NCBI GenBank assembly: GCA_001986395.2
Contig: MQVO02000192.1
Span: 1-15,387 of the forward strand
DNA from: Irpex lacteus
Lineage: Eukaryota > Basidiomycota > Agaricomycetes > Polyporales > Irpicaceae
DNA: 15,387 bases
Direction of reading: 5' to 3'
Shown: positions 6,905 to 15,165 of the stretch, in pieces
Numbering within the stretch: position 1 is the stretch's first letter
Layout of the letters: every line of letters starts with the position of its first letter
Program-made: the position numbers and the translations under genes
The notes under the pieces: model-generated
Seen by the model: the letters and a program-made list of their open reading frames with translations, nothing else
What the model was told of the DNA's origin: nothing
The model's database searches: none

Positions 6905-6955
6905 CCCCCCAAAAAAACTAGTTAGAATTATTTATAATTACTAGTGTTTTTGGGG
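6905..6955. repeat. palindromic element inside rnl
   Basis: CCCCCC plus A-run plus CTAGTTAGAATTA on the left, ATAATTACTAGTG plus TTTTTGGGG on the right. It lies in domain II of the rRNA, between the AGCCCTAGCGAAAGCG segment and TTAGACCCGAAGC, a position variable in length among LSU rRNAs. In RNA it would form a long hairpin extension. Confidence 0.85.
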
Positions 6956-7834
6956 TATTAACTAAATTAGTGTTGGATAAGTTACTTCTATTAGACCCGA
7001 AGCTAGGTGATCTTCCCTAGACCAGATTTTAATCTTAAATGATGAATGGATCGAACGGGTGAATGTTGCATAATTCTCCGATGAGTTTAGGGAAGCGGTG
7101 AAATGCCAATCTGACCTAGTGATAGCTGGTTTTCTACGAAACATATGTAGGTATGACATCTATACAAAATTTATGAAGGTACAGCACTCAATTCCAAATA
7201 AATTATAATTTTTTAATTATAATCAATGTTTAAGTTGCGGGGACGTAAAAATCTTACCAATGGAAGAGAATCTCGGAATTACATAAATTGATGATAGATA
7301 TTCAGACTACTCATGCTAAGGTGGGTAGTCAAGACGGAAACAGCCGAGAACACGAATCAAGGTCCCAAATGATTATTAAGTGAAATTAAGGTAGTAGCAA
7401 AATTGAACGCAACTGTAAAGTGAGCCTGGTAGTCGCTATCTTTTAATGACCGTTTGTAACAACGTATCAGTCTTCAGAATGTCGCACCGAAAATTTAACG
7501 GGTCTTAAATAATCAACCGATATCGTGTTGCTTTAGAATAGTCAAATAATTCTATTCTAAATCTAGGTAGTAGAACATTCAGGAAACCTGAAATTAAATA
7601 GTGTTTCATTATTTATAGGATACTGAAGAGATAATGCTGACATGAGTAACGTAAAAAGAAGTTATAATACTTCTCGCCGAATACGAAAGGGTTATAAGGA
7701 AAGGTTAAACCTCCTTATGTTAATGCGGCCTCTAAGGTTCAAAACCAATGTTTTGACTGATGAGTTTAAAACCTAAAGTTCTTTTTGAACCGGGAAAATA
7801 AAGTTTTTTTTAAATTAAATAGTAATCTTTACTG

Positions 7835-7868
7835 CCCCTGCCTTAAGCCACTGGCTTTGGGCAAGGGG
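7835..7868 (+). repeat. GC-rich double hairpin in an rnl variable region
   Basis: CCCCTGCC (7835-7842) pairs with GGCA plus bulged A plus GGGG (7860-7868). Inside it AAGCC/GGCTT (7845-7849 with 7853-7857) forms a second stem with loop ACT. It is conspicuously GC-rich between A/T tracts, like the GC clusters known in fungal mitochondrial DNA. Confidence 0.6.
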
Positions 7869-9325
7869 AACAATTATTATTTTATTTTTAATTTTAATCT
7901 ACCGTACCCTAAACCGACACAGGTTCGTAGGTAGAGTATACCAAGGCGTAGAGCTAAAAGTTGTTAAGGAACTCGGCAAGTTCTCCTCTAAAGTTAGACG
8001 ATAAGAGGAACCTATTACCCTTTTTTTTTAATTCTTAAAAAGGATATAGGTGGCACAAAATCGGAGGCCCCGACTGTTTACTAAAAACACAATTCAGAGC
8101 AATGATTAATATCATAGTATTCTGGATGAAACTTGCCCAATGCCAAATAAATAAGAGAGGTGATAGGATAACTATTACTAATCAAATCAATGGTTAATAG
8201 CGGTCTTAACTATGAGGATCCTAAGGTAGCAAAATAAATTGGCCATTAAATGTGGTCCGGTATCAATAGTTTAACGATGGTCTCACTGTCTCTACAACTT
8301 GCTCAGTGAAATTGAATTACCCGTGCAGATGCGGGTTACCTCCAGGTGGACGGGAAGACCCTATGCAGCTTTACTGTAGTTAGTCATCATGTTAATCAAA
8401 CCTTAGTATGAAGTGATTAGGGATGTCGATAGACGAAAGGTGAGATACCTTAAGACTTTGGTTTCAGATTAAATTTACCTCTTATTTAATAGATAGAGAG
8501 ATAGTTGACTAATGGGCAGTTTGACTGGGGCGGTCGCTTTTGAAAGAGTATCAAAATGCATCCATAGTTTTAATTAAAAAAAATATAAGACGCTTATATA
8601 CAGACATATAAAATCAATTTGTTATTAAAATTGATGATTATTTATTATTTATATTAAAAATTTTTAAGGTATAGCTAGATTTTTGAAAGGAGATCAATCA
8701 ACCAGTGATAAAGGTTGTAATGGCGTAATGGCTAGAGCATGCTTAACTGATAGACTTAGAAGTCGGACAGATACGTAAGTAGGGCATAGTGACCCCTCGC
8801 TATATTATGGAATAGACGGGGATCAATCGATAAAAGTTACGCTAGGGATAACAGGCTGATAGCTGGTGAGAGTACACATTGTCCCAGCTGTTTGGCACCT
8901 CGATGTCGACTCAACCTATCCTCCGGGGGCAAAAGCTCGGAAGGGTTCGGCTGTTCGCCGATTAAAAGGTTACGCGAGTTGGGTTTAATACGACGTGAGT
9001 CAGTATGGTCCCTATCTTCTGGAGGGATAAATAGTAAAAAGGGAGAGACCTTCTAGTACGAAAGGATCAATAGGCTGTGTTTCTATAGTGTACCAATTGT
9101 TGAAATAATTGCATAAAAAATTAAAAATGCATAGTTGGGTAGCCACAAACATATTAGATAAGTGCTGAAGGAATAAATGCACGAAACTATCCCCTAGATA
9201 CTATCATTAAAATATCTTTAGTATATTTTAATTTTTTAAGAAATAGAACATTTCTTGATAGGATGTAAATGTAAGTACTGTAAAGTATTAAGTTTAACAT
9301 TACTAATTTATTAAATAGACTATAT

Positions 9326-9582
9326 GCTCAATTATTGTCAATAAAAAATCTTTCAGCCCAGCCACTTTCTGGTAGAGTGGCTTATTCTTTTGTTTTATAA
9401 AAAAAAGGGAGTTAGTAATAAATTTTATTTTAATTTAAAGTTAAGATATTAAAAAGGGAACAGATGATTCTTATATAATAGTTTAAACTAAATCATAAAT
9501 TAAATCTTAATATTCATATTTTCAATATAATTGTAATCCTATTGCTTTATTGTCATTGCTGGATCTATAGTTTAATCATCCA
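9326..9582. other. AT-rich spacer downstream of rnl with one hairpin
   Basis: AGCCACT (9360-9366) pairs perfectly with AGTGGCT (9376-9382) just downstream of the rRNA, a candidate 3' processing or stability hairpin. The remainder is A/T-rich with no recognisable gene. Confidence 0.45.
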
Positions 9583-9697
9583 CCCAAAAAAACTAATTAT
9601 TTCTAATTCCATTCCAAAAAACTAGGCTCTAATTAAAATTTAATTTAATTAAATTTTAATAATCGCGGATGAAAGAATTATAACTAGTTTTTTGGGG
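9583..9697. repeat. composite (nested) palindromic element
   Basis: An outer left arm (CCC plus A-run plus CTAATTATTTCTAATTCC, 9583-9610) is followed by a second left arm (CC plus A-run plus CTAGGCTCT, 9614-9630), the AT palindrome at 9635-9657, and a right arm (AATTATAACTAG plus T-run plus GGGG, 9677-9697). At least three modules are stacked; the half copy at 4049-4067 shares the second arm. Confidence 0.65.
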
Positions 9698-10002
9698 AAG
9701 AATACATAAAATTAAATAAAATATTATAAATAAAAATAATTAAATAAATATATTTTAATTTAAGTTATATCTAAATAAAAAAAGTATTTAATTATATAAG
9801 AGAGTATAAATTTTACTAAAATAATTTATTAAAAAAAATAAAGATATAAAAACATAAAATAATTATTAATATATACAATCTCTCTTCTTACTAACTATAA
9901 TTCTCTCTACCCTTTTTTTAATTAAATAAAAAAGGAGAAAACTATAATAATTTATTAAAAATAGAAGAAAACTAGGTAATTTAGATTCTAGTTTTAAAAT
10001 AA
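9698..10002. other. very AT-rich spacer, no gene recognised
   Basis: Mostly A/T runs. At 9967-9995, GAAAACTAGG...TTCTAGTTTT is probably a degenerate palindromic copy. No open frame of interest. Confidence 0.4.
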
Positions 10003-10051
10003 CCCCACAAAAACTAGTTAGAATTAATTATAATTCCTAGTTTTTTGGGGG
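10003..10051. repeat. palindromic element
   Basis: CCCCACAAAAACTAGTTAGA on the left, TAATTCCTAG plus T-run plus GGGGG on the right; a complete copy with one arm substitution (CCCCAC). Confidence 0.85.
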
Positions 10052-10376
10052 ATCTGTGAAGATTATTATTATATATTGGATATTAAGATTAAAAAAGGTT
10101 TATTAATATCTATTAACGATAGTAAAATAGCTATAAATGATAGTAAAATATAAGAGAGTATAACTTAAACCAAGTCTCTCATTTTCATTATATTTTGAAG
10201 TAAGGAAAGAGTAATAAGATTTCAGCAAGTAATAAGATATATCCAAGTTTAAGATCTATGAAAGTTTAATAGGAGACTAGTAAGACTTAAAGGTGTGGGT
10301 GGAAAGGGATAGTTCCATCGATAAAGAGGAAGGCATGTGTAATAAACAAGGAATGAATATTATAAATCCAAACAAT
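10052..10376. other. spacer without a recognised gene
   Basis: A/T-rich, then purine-rich at 10260-10345. Minus-strand translation gives short protein-like stretches (for example DLKLGYILLLAEILLLFPYF near 10180-10245) broken by stops; a decayed gene is possible but the family cannot be named. Confidence 0.25.
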
Positions 10377-10434
10377 CCACCAAAAAACTAGTTATAATTA
10401 ATTCTACCGCGATAGCGACCCTAGTTTTTTGGGG
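10377..10434. repeat. palindromic element with GC-rich centre
   Basis: CCACC plus A-run plus CTAGTTATAATTAATT on the left, ACCCTAG plus T-run plus GGGG on the right. The centre carries CTACCGCGATAGCGACC. The complement of this centre appears in the outer arm at 340-370, showing that the family has sequence subtypes. Confidence 0.8.
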
Positions 10435-10560
10435 TATGATAATAAAACTGTTCAACAAAAAGACATTAATTGATCGAAACGCAGTTTAGGGAAGGATGCT
10501 CTAACTCATAGAAAGAAAAGAGTAGGGGTGGAATCTTAATAATAAGATAGTGTCCATACA

Positions 10561-10632
10561 TGCGGTATAGTGTAAAGGTTGGCACAATAGCCTCATGAGC
10601 TGTTAGAGCAGGTTCAATTCCTGATGCCGCAA
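10561..10632 (+). tRNA. trnM: tRNA-Met (CAU)
   Basis: Acceptor TGCGGTA (10561-10567) pairs with TGCCGCA (10625-10631) with one G-U; the discriminator is A10632. D stem GTGT/GCAC, anticodon stem ATAGC/GCTGT, loop CTCATGA with anticodon CAT at 10594-10596, and T loop TTCAATT in a stem with one basal mismatch. It is the first of a three-tRNA cluster. Initiator or elongator status cannot be told from this alone; fungal mitochondria usually have one or a few CAU tRNAs. Confidence 0.92.
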
Positions 10633-10652
10633 TAGAAATAAAATAAAGACCG

Positions 10653-10723
10653 GGTCTTTTTGTATAAAGGCAGTACAGCTACCCTTCACGTAGCAAGTAT
10701 CAGTTCGATTCTGATAAAGACTA
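10653..10723 (+). tRNA. trnE: tRNA-Glu (UUC)
   Basis: Acceptor GGTCTTT (10653-10659) pairs with AAAGACT (10716-10722) with a terminal G-U; the discriminator is A10723. The D stem is three pairs (GTA/TAC). The anticodon stem GCTAC/GTAGC encloses loop CCTTCAC with anticodon TTC at 10685-10687. The T stem ATCAG/CTGAT encloses TTCGATT. Position 33, normally U, is C here. It lies 20 bp from trnM and 77 bp from trnQ, same strand. Confidence 0.9.
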
Positions 10724-10800
10724 TATTCTTAATTTCTTTATGCCTTTTTATTTTTATAATGGGGGGTGTTGGTATTTGTTTAAAAAGGGAAAGGAGTAAA

Positions 10801-10874
10801 TGAGTTGTAGTTTAATTTGGCAGAACGTCATTTTTTGGTAGTGAATAATATCAGTTCGAATCTGGTCAACTCAG
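10801..10874 (+). tRNA. trnQ: tRNA-Gln (UUG)
   Basis: Acceptor TGAGTTG (10801-10807) pairs fully with CAACTCA (10867-10873); the discriminator is G10874. D stem GTTT/GAAC, anticodon stem TCATT/AGTGA, loop TTTTGGT with anticodon TTG at 10835-10837, five-base variable loop, and T stem ATCAG/CTGGT around TTCGAAT. It closes the trnM-trnE-trnQ cluster. Confidence 0.92.
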
Positions 10875-11001
10875 TAAAAAAATTTTTTTTTAAATTAACT
10901 AACAAGGGGTAACTTCAGGCTACTAATTTTAATAGTTTTATCGTAAGATGAGTTGGGGTATTTACAAGAAGTTTTTAATTTATCTAAAATATAATAATTA
11001 A

Positions 11002-11472
11002 TTAAATGGGTTTATAATATTATCCACAATCTGGTCTAACAAAGCTTCATGTCTGGCTGCGAACAACAATCTATATCTTCTATCATGAGCATTTAAAGCC
11101 TACATAGGATTTGCCGGATTATGGACCATATCCCATCTAGTTGGAGTAGGTTCACTTACCACTCTAGGATGAGTTATTTACCATCTTCTTTGTCTAGGTG
11201 TATTTAACACCGAATCATCTAGGCCTTGAATAGTATCTTGACTACTAGTTCTACTTATAGAACCTAATCTAAGGAGGAACCACAACCTTATTTTAAATGT
11301 AAAAATAAAATAAGACAAATCAAGCTGAGATTTCAATATATATAAAGTGAGAAAGCTTTGCTTAGCCTCTGATTTGGATCGTACCTTTAGATTATCATCT
11401 AAACCCAGCTTCCAGCTTTCCAAAGAAACCTGCAAAAGTGGTCCCTTTAGTCGATTTCTAAATGATGTGTAG
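11002..11472 (+). pseudogene. unrecognised UGA-containing frame, broken by one TAA
   Basis: One plus-strand register is open from 11002 to TAG at 11470-11472 except for TAA at 11311-11313, provided UGA is Trp (five UGA codons, for example in WVIYHLL and RPWIVSW). The first part is hydrophobic (AYIGFAGLWTISHLVGVGS, then LTTLGWVIYHLLCLG) and the second hydrophilic (KLCLASDLDRTFRLSSKPSF). Codon choice (gcc, acc, ctt, gga) looks coding. There is no ATG start and I recognise no family, so it is either a decayed gene or an accidental frame. An 85-residue minus-strand frame at 11178-11435 overlaps and is probably its shadow. It ends shortly upstream of the reverse transcriptase leader. Confidence 0.3.
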
Positions 11473-11664
11473 TTGTTGAAAGAATATATACAATGAAAAC
11501 AGATAGGTTTAACGGCTCTGTGTCGGTTTAACTATTCCCCGTACGGGTGCCTTTTAAGGGAAATTTCTTCAGTCACTTTAAGTATTTAAGTATCAATAAG
11601 TCTTAATATCAAACTTAAAAATTCTCGAAGGAAAGGTAAGTAAACTGTAAAAATTCTTAAGAAA
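11473..11664. other. leader of the reverse transcriptase ORF
   Basis: GC-richer than the typical spacer. GGTTTAAC occurs twice (11506-11513 and 11525-11532), and CCCGTACGGG (11539-11548) is a perfect 10-bp palindrome. It may be structured RNA, for example the remains of group II domains that precede an intron ORF. At about 190 bp it is too short to hold domains I-III. Confidence 0.3.
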
Positions 11665-13920
11665 ATGAAAATTCAATCAATCATGACCTTGTTATCTAAC
11701 CTATGGGATTTAGTGATCGTAACGTTCACAAGTTTCAGAAGTTATCAGGTAAGGTTTATCCATTTACTGGGTAGACTTCTAACCCAATCCCTAACTTCTC
11801 TTTTTAGTTACCTTGGTACTAAAGAGGTGATATCTTTGAATAAACAGTCTGAAGAGGAAGTACAACCATACAAACCATTACCAAACGTTTCTAAGTTCAA
11901 AATCAAATGGCTATCTAATTATCATCCAATTTTCTTAGCCAAAGGAATCTTGAAAAGAGAGAAATCTCCTCAATTCGAAATCGAAATTCACACTAATAAA
12001 AACATTAATAGATATATTAATCATCAGTTGAATAGATTAAGAAAACACAGAGAAAATCCTCAAGTATTCTGGATCATAGCAAAATACCTTTTAAATAGTT
12101 ATACATTTCAGGTAGCTTGTTTTCATCATGTGTTTAGAAATTGGCATAGAACATTACATTTTAAGAAGGTACTAAGAATCCTGAAAGAAACCGCACAATT
12201 AGCTAAAGATTTGACAAATGGAAAATTACAGCCAATTGACTTCAAAAGATTGTACATCCTTAAAGATGTAAACAATCTAGAGAAAGGTTTTAGACCATTA
12301 GGAGTACCAGCCCCTCACTGGAGAGTATTGTTACACGGATTAAACCTAATAATGATAATCTACTTTGGTCCATACCAAAGTCCAAACCAACATGGATTCT
12401 GGCCCGGAAGAGGAACAGACACAGCATGGAAACAAATCCATTCTGAGGTACTAGTATCCAACAATATTTATGAATTTGACTTAAAATCATTCTTTGATAC
12501 CATAAATCTAACCTATTTAAATCAGATATTAGAATCGATAGGATTACCTGAAGAATTATTGAAAATGATTGATGTAATGAGTAGAAGTCTGCCGAAAAGT
12601 GAACAGTCAGATGCTCCCCCAGGAGTAAGCTTTCCAACTTGGTTAAATAATCAAGAACACTACGAAGATGTAATCCATTACTACACAAATCAAAGATTAG
12701 AATTATCTAATCCTTTACTTTATATTCTAGGGAAACTATTCTATCATTTGCAATTGATCTTTGAACCCCGTTTAGCTAATTTTGAATTCCTAAGAGGAGT
12801 ACCACAAGGATCTCCTCTATCTCCGTTGTTATCCAGCATAGCTTTACATGCCACTCTATTGAAATGCCCCACTTTAGTACAATATGCCGATGATGGTATC
12901 TTGTACGATGTGGAAAATCCAGAAGAAATTCTAAGTTTTCCCGCAAGTTCAGGTATTAAATTGAATGCATTAAAAAGTCAATGGATCAAAAGAAATGGAG
13001 AATGGCTAACAAGTCTAAAATTTTTAGGAAAAAGATTTATACCCAGAAACCTTTTAACAGGTGAACAGTTAAATCTACAAATGGCACAAGATGGGATTTT
13101 AGAAACAGCGACAAGAACACCCAAAGTATTTGTCTTTGAGGATTACGCTCTAATCCAAGAAGCAGTAATCTATGATATGAAGCAATCAACAACTTCAATT
13201 CATCAACCAGAATTAACACCTGATTTTCAGGAATGGTTCAACAGCAAATATTTAGGATTCGTAAGCAGCAGAATATATAATGGAACAATTGACATAAGCC
13301 AAATAGAACAAGATTTTGAATACAGCTTTAAAAAGGGAACTTGGTCTCAATATGAGTCAGAGAAACCGGACAAAGTTGAATTAACAGTCTTTAATAGTAC
13401 AAGTATAGCAATATCAGCCCTATTAAGCTATCACGGAAATGTTCAAGTATGGAAACACTTTGTAAACTCTAATAGAGAAAAATACATTAACCCATTGAGA
13501 AAAGGACCTTGGATGACACCTTATTCCAGAGGATATCATACTCAAGCAAGTCCAATACCAATGACTCCGATCTCAATCTGGCTATTAAGTTGGAAAGGTC
13601 AACTTCTACTAACAATTCTAAGCATCATAATAGTAACGATAATTTGAATAATGATAGTATTAGTAACAGGAGAATCAGATTCAATTCTAAGTTATTTAAT
13701 GGAAAGTAGAGGATATATAAACGATTCTATTCAGGATCCTCATTATATCTCAAATCAATTAATATTAGAAGGATATAATTCAACACCAGTGTTAGGATTA
13801 ACTATCCCAGAAATATTAATTCTACAAAGTACTTTATTAGCCATGAATAATCTGGATATTATAGTCGATTTTGTAATTAATTTTATAAACATCGATATAA
13901 TTTACTTAGGTCTAATGTAA
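11665..13920 (+). CDS. group II intron-like reverse transcriptase, frame crossing one UGA
   Basis: This is an RNA-templated DNA polymerase of the group II intron/retroplasmid type. Motifs in order: RPLGVP at residues 210-215, HGFWPGRG 243-250, the catalytic motif EFDLKSFFD 270-278 (Asp272), GVPQGSPLSPLL 378-389, YADD 407-410 with the catalytic Asp pair, GIKLNALKS about 433-441, and FLGKRF 453-458. About 100 residues separate the first Asp motif from GVPQG, longer than in most group II proteins. No HNH endonuclease is visible, and the region after FLGKRF lacks an obvious maturase (X) match. A hydrophobic run lies at about 636-660. TGA at 13645-13647 would stop it at 660 residues. With UGA as Trp the same frame continues through 13920 (751 residues), and the extension is protein-like (ESDSILSYLMESRGYINDSI). 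The alternative is a separate ORF from ATG 13651. All other Trp are TGG. ATG 11665 is the first Met after a stop at 11641. Confidence 0.85.
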
Positions 13921-14274
13921 CAATCTGTTTAAGACGTATTGATTAGTCGTTATCATAATCTAATTTTACACAAAGGTATTATTTAAATCGCCTTGCTCCG
14001 ATTTAAGTAAAGATTACCCAGGTACTTGTTAAATAAGTCCTTGTTTTTAACATGTAGATCCCTCTAGACCCTCCTTTACTCGGGCTTGTCCTTCAGGAAG
14101 GAGATCAGTACTATTGGAACTATCTACATTAGAGGCATTGCAAGTACAAGCCAACTGGGAGTGAGTTTTTTAAACCACCTCTTAATTGATGTAGTGCTCT
14201 CATCGGTTATCATGGAAGATTAAGAAAAAAAAACTAAATAAGACATAATTGTAATTCACAATTTTATTTACCTT
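13921..14274 (+). ncRNA. structured RNA candidate downstream of the reverse transcriptase
   Basis: Perfect complementarity is dense here. TTAAATCG/CGATTTAA (13983-13990 with 13999-14006) is an 8-bp hairpin. GTACTTG/CAAGTAC (14022-14028 with 14141-14147) and ATGTAGAT/ATCTACAT (14052-14059 with 14122-14129) are nested long-range stems. GGCTTGT/ACAAGCC (14083-14089 with 14146-14152), extended by ACTC/GAGT (14078-14081 with 14160-14163), crosses them and so is an alternative or pseudoknot. No long frame is present. It may be intron domain IV or another ribozyme part. No group II domain V hairpin is visible. Confidence 0.4.
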
Positions 14275-14560
14275 GGACAGGGAATCTCCGGTGAAAGCCC
14301 GTTGTAACATTACAAAAGCAGTGCGGCCCTCTCTTCGGAGTGTGGTGTCGGCGAGTACCTTCCCGTCCTACAACAGTAAGTTCAATTTCGAAAAAAATTG
14401 AAGGAATCTATGGCAACTGTGGAGTTTGAGTTAACTCCCTTAATCTACGCAAGTAGAGGGACAAAGAAAATCACCTCGGACGAGTCAAGGTAACTCGTAG
14501 CTCTAAACAAGAATTGCCGTGTTCATAATAACCGCGAGGGCCTGGACGAAAGTTTCGGAA
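14275..14560 (+). ncRNA. GC-richer structured region, possible group II intron domain I
   Basis: A GTGCG at 14321-14325 fits the group II 5' end consensus. Further on CTATGGCAACT (14408) and CTAAACAAGAATTGCC (14503) resemble, in the same order, stretches of domain I of the bacterial group IIA intron Ll.LtrB as I remember it. ACGAGT/ACTCGT (14480-14485 with 14492-14497) is a perfect hairpin, and TTCAATTT/AAATTG (14381-14401) another. If right, this is the 5' end of a group II intron lying downstream, not upstream, of the reverse transcriptase, and it is cut off at 14560 by a half palindrome. The assignment is tentative. Confidence 0.3.
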
Positions 14561-14562
14561 AA

Positions 14563-14593
14563 AATTATTTATAATTCCTAGTTTTTTTTTGGG
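14563..14593. repeat. half palindromic element (right arm only)
   Basis: AATTATTTATAATTCCTAG plus a ten-T run plus GGG matches the right two-thirds of the family, with no left arm. It directly abuts the structured region ending AGTTTCGG, marking a breakpoint. Confidence 0.7.
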
Positions 14594-14806
14594 AATCATC
14601 ATGTTTAGGTATAAAAACTAACTAGATAAATTAACACTTTATCTCTTACAAAGTCTTTATAAAATAATATTAGACAGTATACACTCTTTTAATAATCTTT
14701 TCTTAATTTAAAGAATCTATATTGTATTCAAGAGCAACAATTACTATCTTGCTTATCTCCGTTTTTATAGTCTATGATAATTTATCTCTTTTATTTTTAG
14801 CCAAAT
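14594..14806. other. AT-rich spacer, no gene recognised
   Basis: Short minus-strand protein-like stretches occur (for example EISKIVIVALEYNIDSLN), bounded by stops. Nothing is identifiable. Confidence 0.35.
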
Positions 14807-14853
14807 CCCCAAAAAAACTAGTTAGAATTATTTCTAATTCCTAGTTTTTTGGG
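14807..14853. repeat. palindromic element (consensus copy)
   Basis: CCCC plus A-run plus CTAGTTAGAATTA on the left, TTTCTAATTCCTAG plus T-run plus GGG on the right. It is identical over 47 nt to the copy at 14929-14975, 75 bp away. Confidence 0.9.
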
Positions 14854-14928
14854 TATAGGAATATTCGGGGTTATTCCATACTACAGCTACTACAAACTCT
14901 TTTTATATTTTTATATTTTTAATAAGTT

Positions 14929-14975
14929 CCCCAAAAAAACTAGTTAGAATTATTTCTAATTCCTAGTTTTTTGGG
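14929..14975. repeat. palindromic element (consensus copy, identical to its neighbour)
   Basis: Identical to 14807-14853 while the flanks differ, so the element itself, not a larger block, was copied. Confidence 0.9.
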
Positions 14976-15093
14976 TGTTATACTATTATTAACTTAATTT
15001 TATCCTAGAAAAGTTTTATTATAAGAATATAGCAGCCCGAATAAATTTATATTTACTAAATTAATCTATTACGGAACTCTGTGACTAAATAAA

Positions 15094-15165
15094 ATGGGAG
15101 AACAATTTAAGATTATAGAATACTCTTTAATCATTTTATTTATTGTTTTATTTATTTTTATTTAA
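15094..15165 (+). CDS. possible 23-residue hydrophobic peptide
   Basis: ATG at 15094 to TAA at 15163-15165 encodes MGEQFKIIEY followed by a 13-residue hydrophobic run rich in Ile, Leu and Phe. It has the shape of a one-pass membrane peptide, but an A/T-rich run yields Ile/Phe/Leu by chance easily. No family is recognised. Confidence 0.15.
   Translation: MGEQFKIIEYSLIILFIVLFIFI

Larger units (their letters stand above)
6190..9325 (+). rRNA. rnl: mitochondrial large-subunit ribosomal RNA, uninterrupted
   Basis: Conserved 23S-like blocks occur in order: GAAATCAACCGAG (6376), GTACCTTTTGCATAATGGGT (6814), TTAGACCCGAAGC (6990), GATAGCTGGTTTTCTACGAA (7122), ATGCTGACATGAGTAACG (7634), TAACTATGAGGATCCTAAGG (8207), AAGACCCTATGCAGCTTTAC (8355), TTACGCTAGGGATAACAGG (8838), CTCGATGTCGACTC (8899) and the sarcin-ricin loop CTAGTACGAAAGGATCA (9053). 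It forms the peptidyl-transferase core of the mitochondrial ribosome. Ends are estimated by alignment to E. coli from memory: the 3' end follows the conserved ACTAAT at 9302-9307, and the 5' end is uncertain by about 50 bp. None of the common intron sites carries an intron. Several variable regions are expanded with AT-rich sequence (6425-6545, 8575-8670), and 6905-6955 carries a palindromic element. Confidence 0.95.

Noticed and set aside
6190..9325. Intron within rnl
   Set aside because: All conserved LSU blocks follow one another at normal spacing; the only foreign segments are AT-rich expansions and a palindrome.
11505..11550. Group II domain V hairpin (CGTACGG near GGCTC)
   Set aside because: The order and pairing do not give the 34-nt domain V helix with its AGC triad on either strand.
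12290..13219. Minus-strand frames at 12290-12688 and 13037-13219
   Set aside because: They are shadows of the reverse transcriptase gene, whose motifs are unambiguous on the plus strand.
14275..14560. RNase P RNA gene
   Set aside because: The GTGAAAGCCCG stretch recalls the conserved region I, but the partner ACAGAA-type region is missing and pairing does not form P4.
340..14975. CRISPR array
   Set aside because: Repeats are palindromic but irregularly spaced over kilobases, variable, and in a mitochondrial context.
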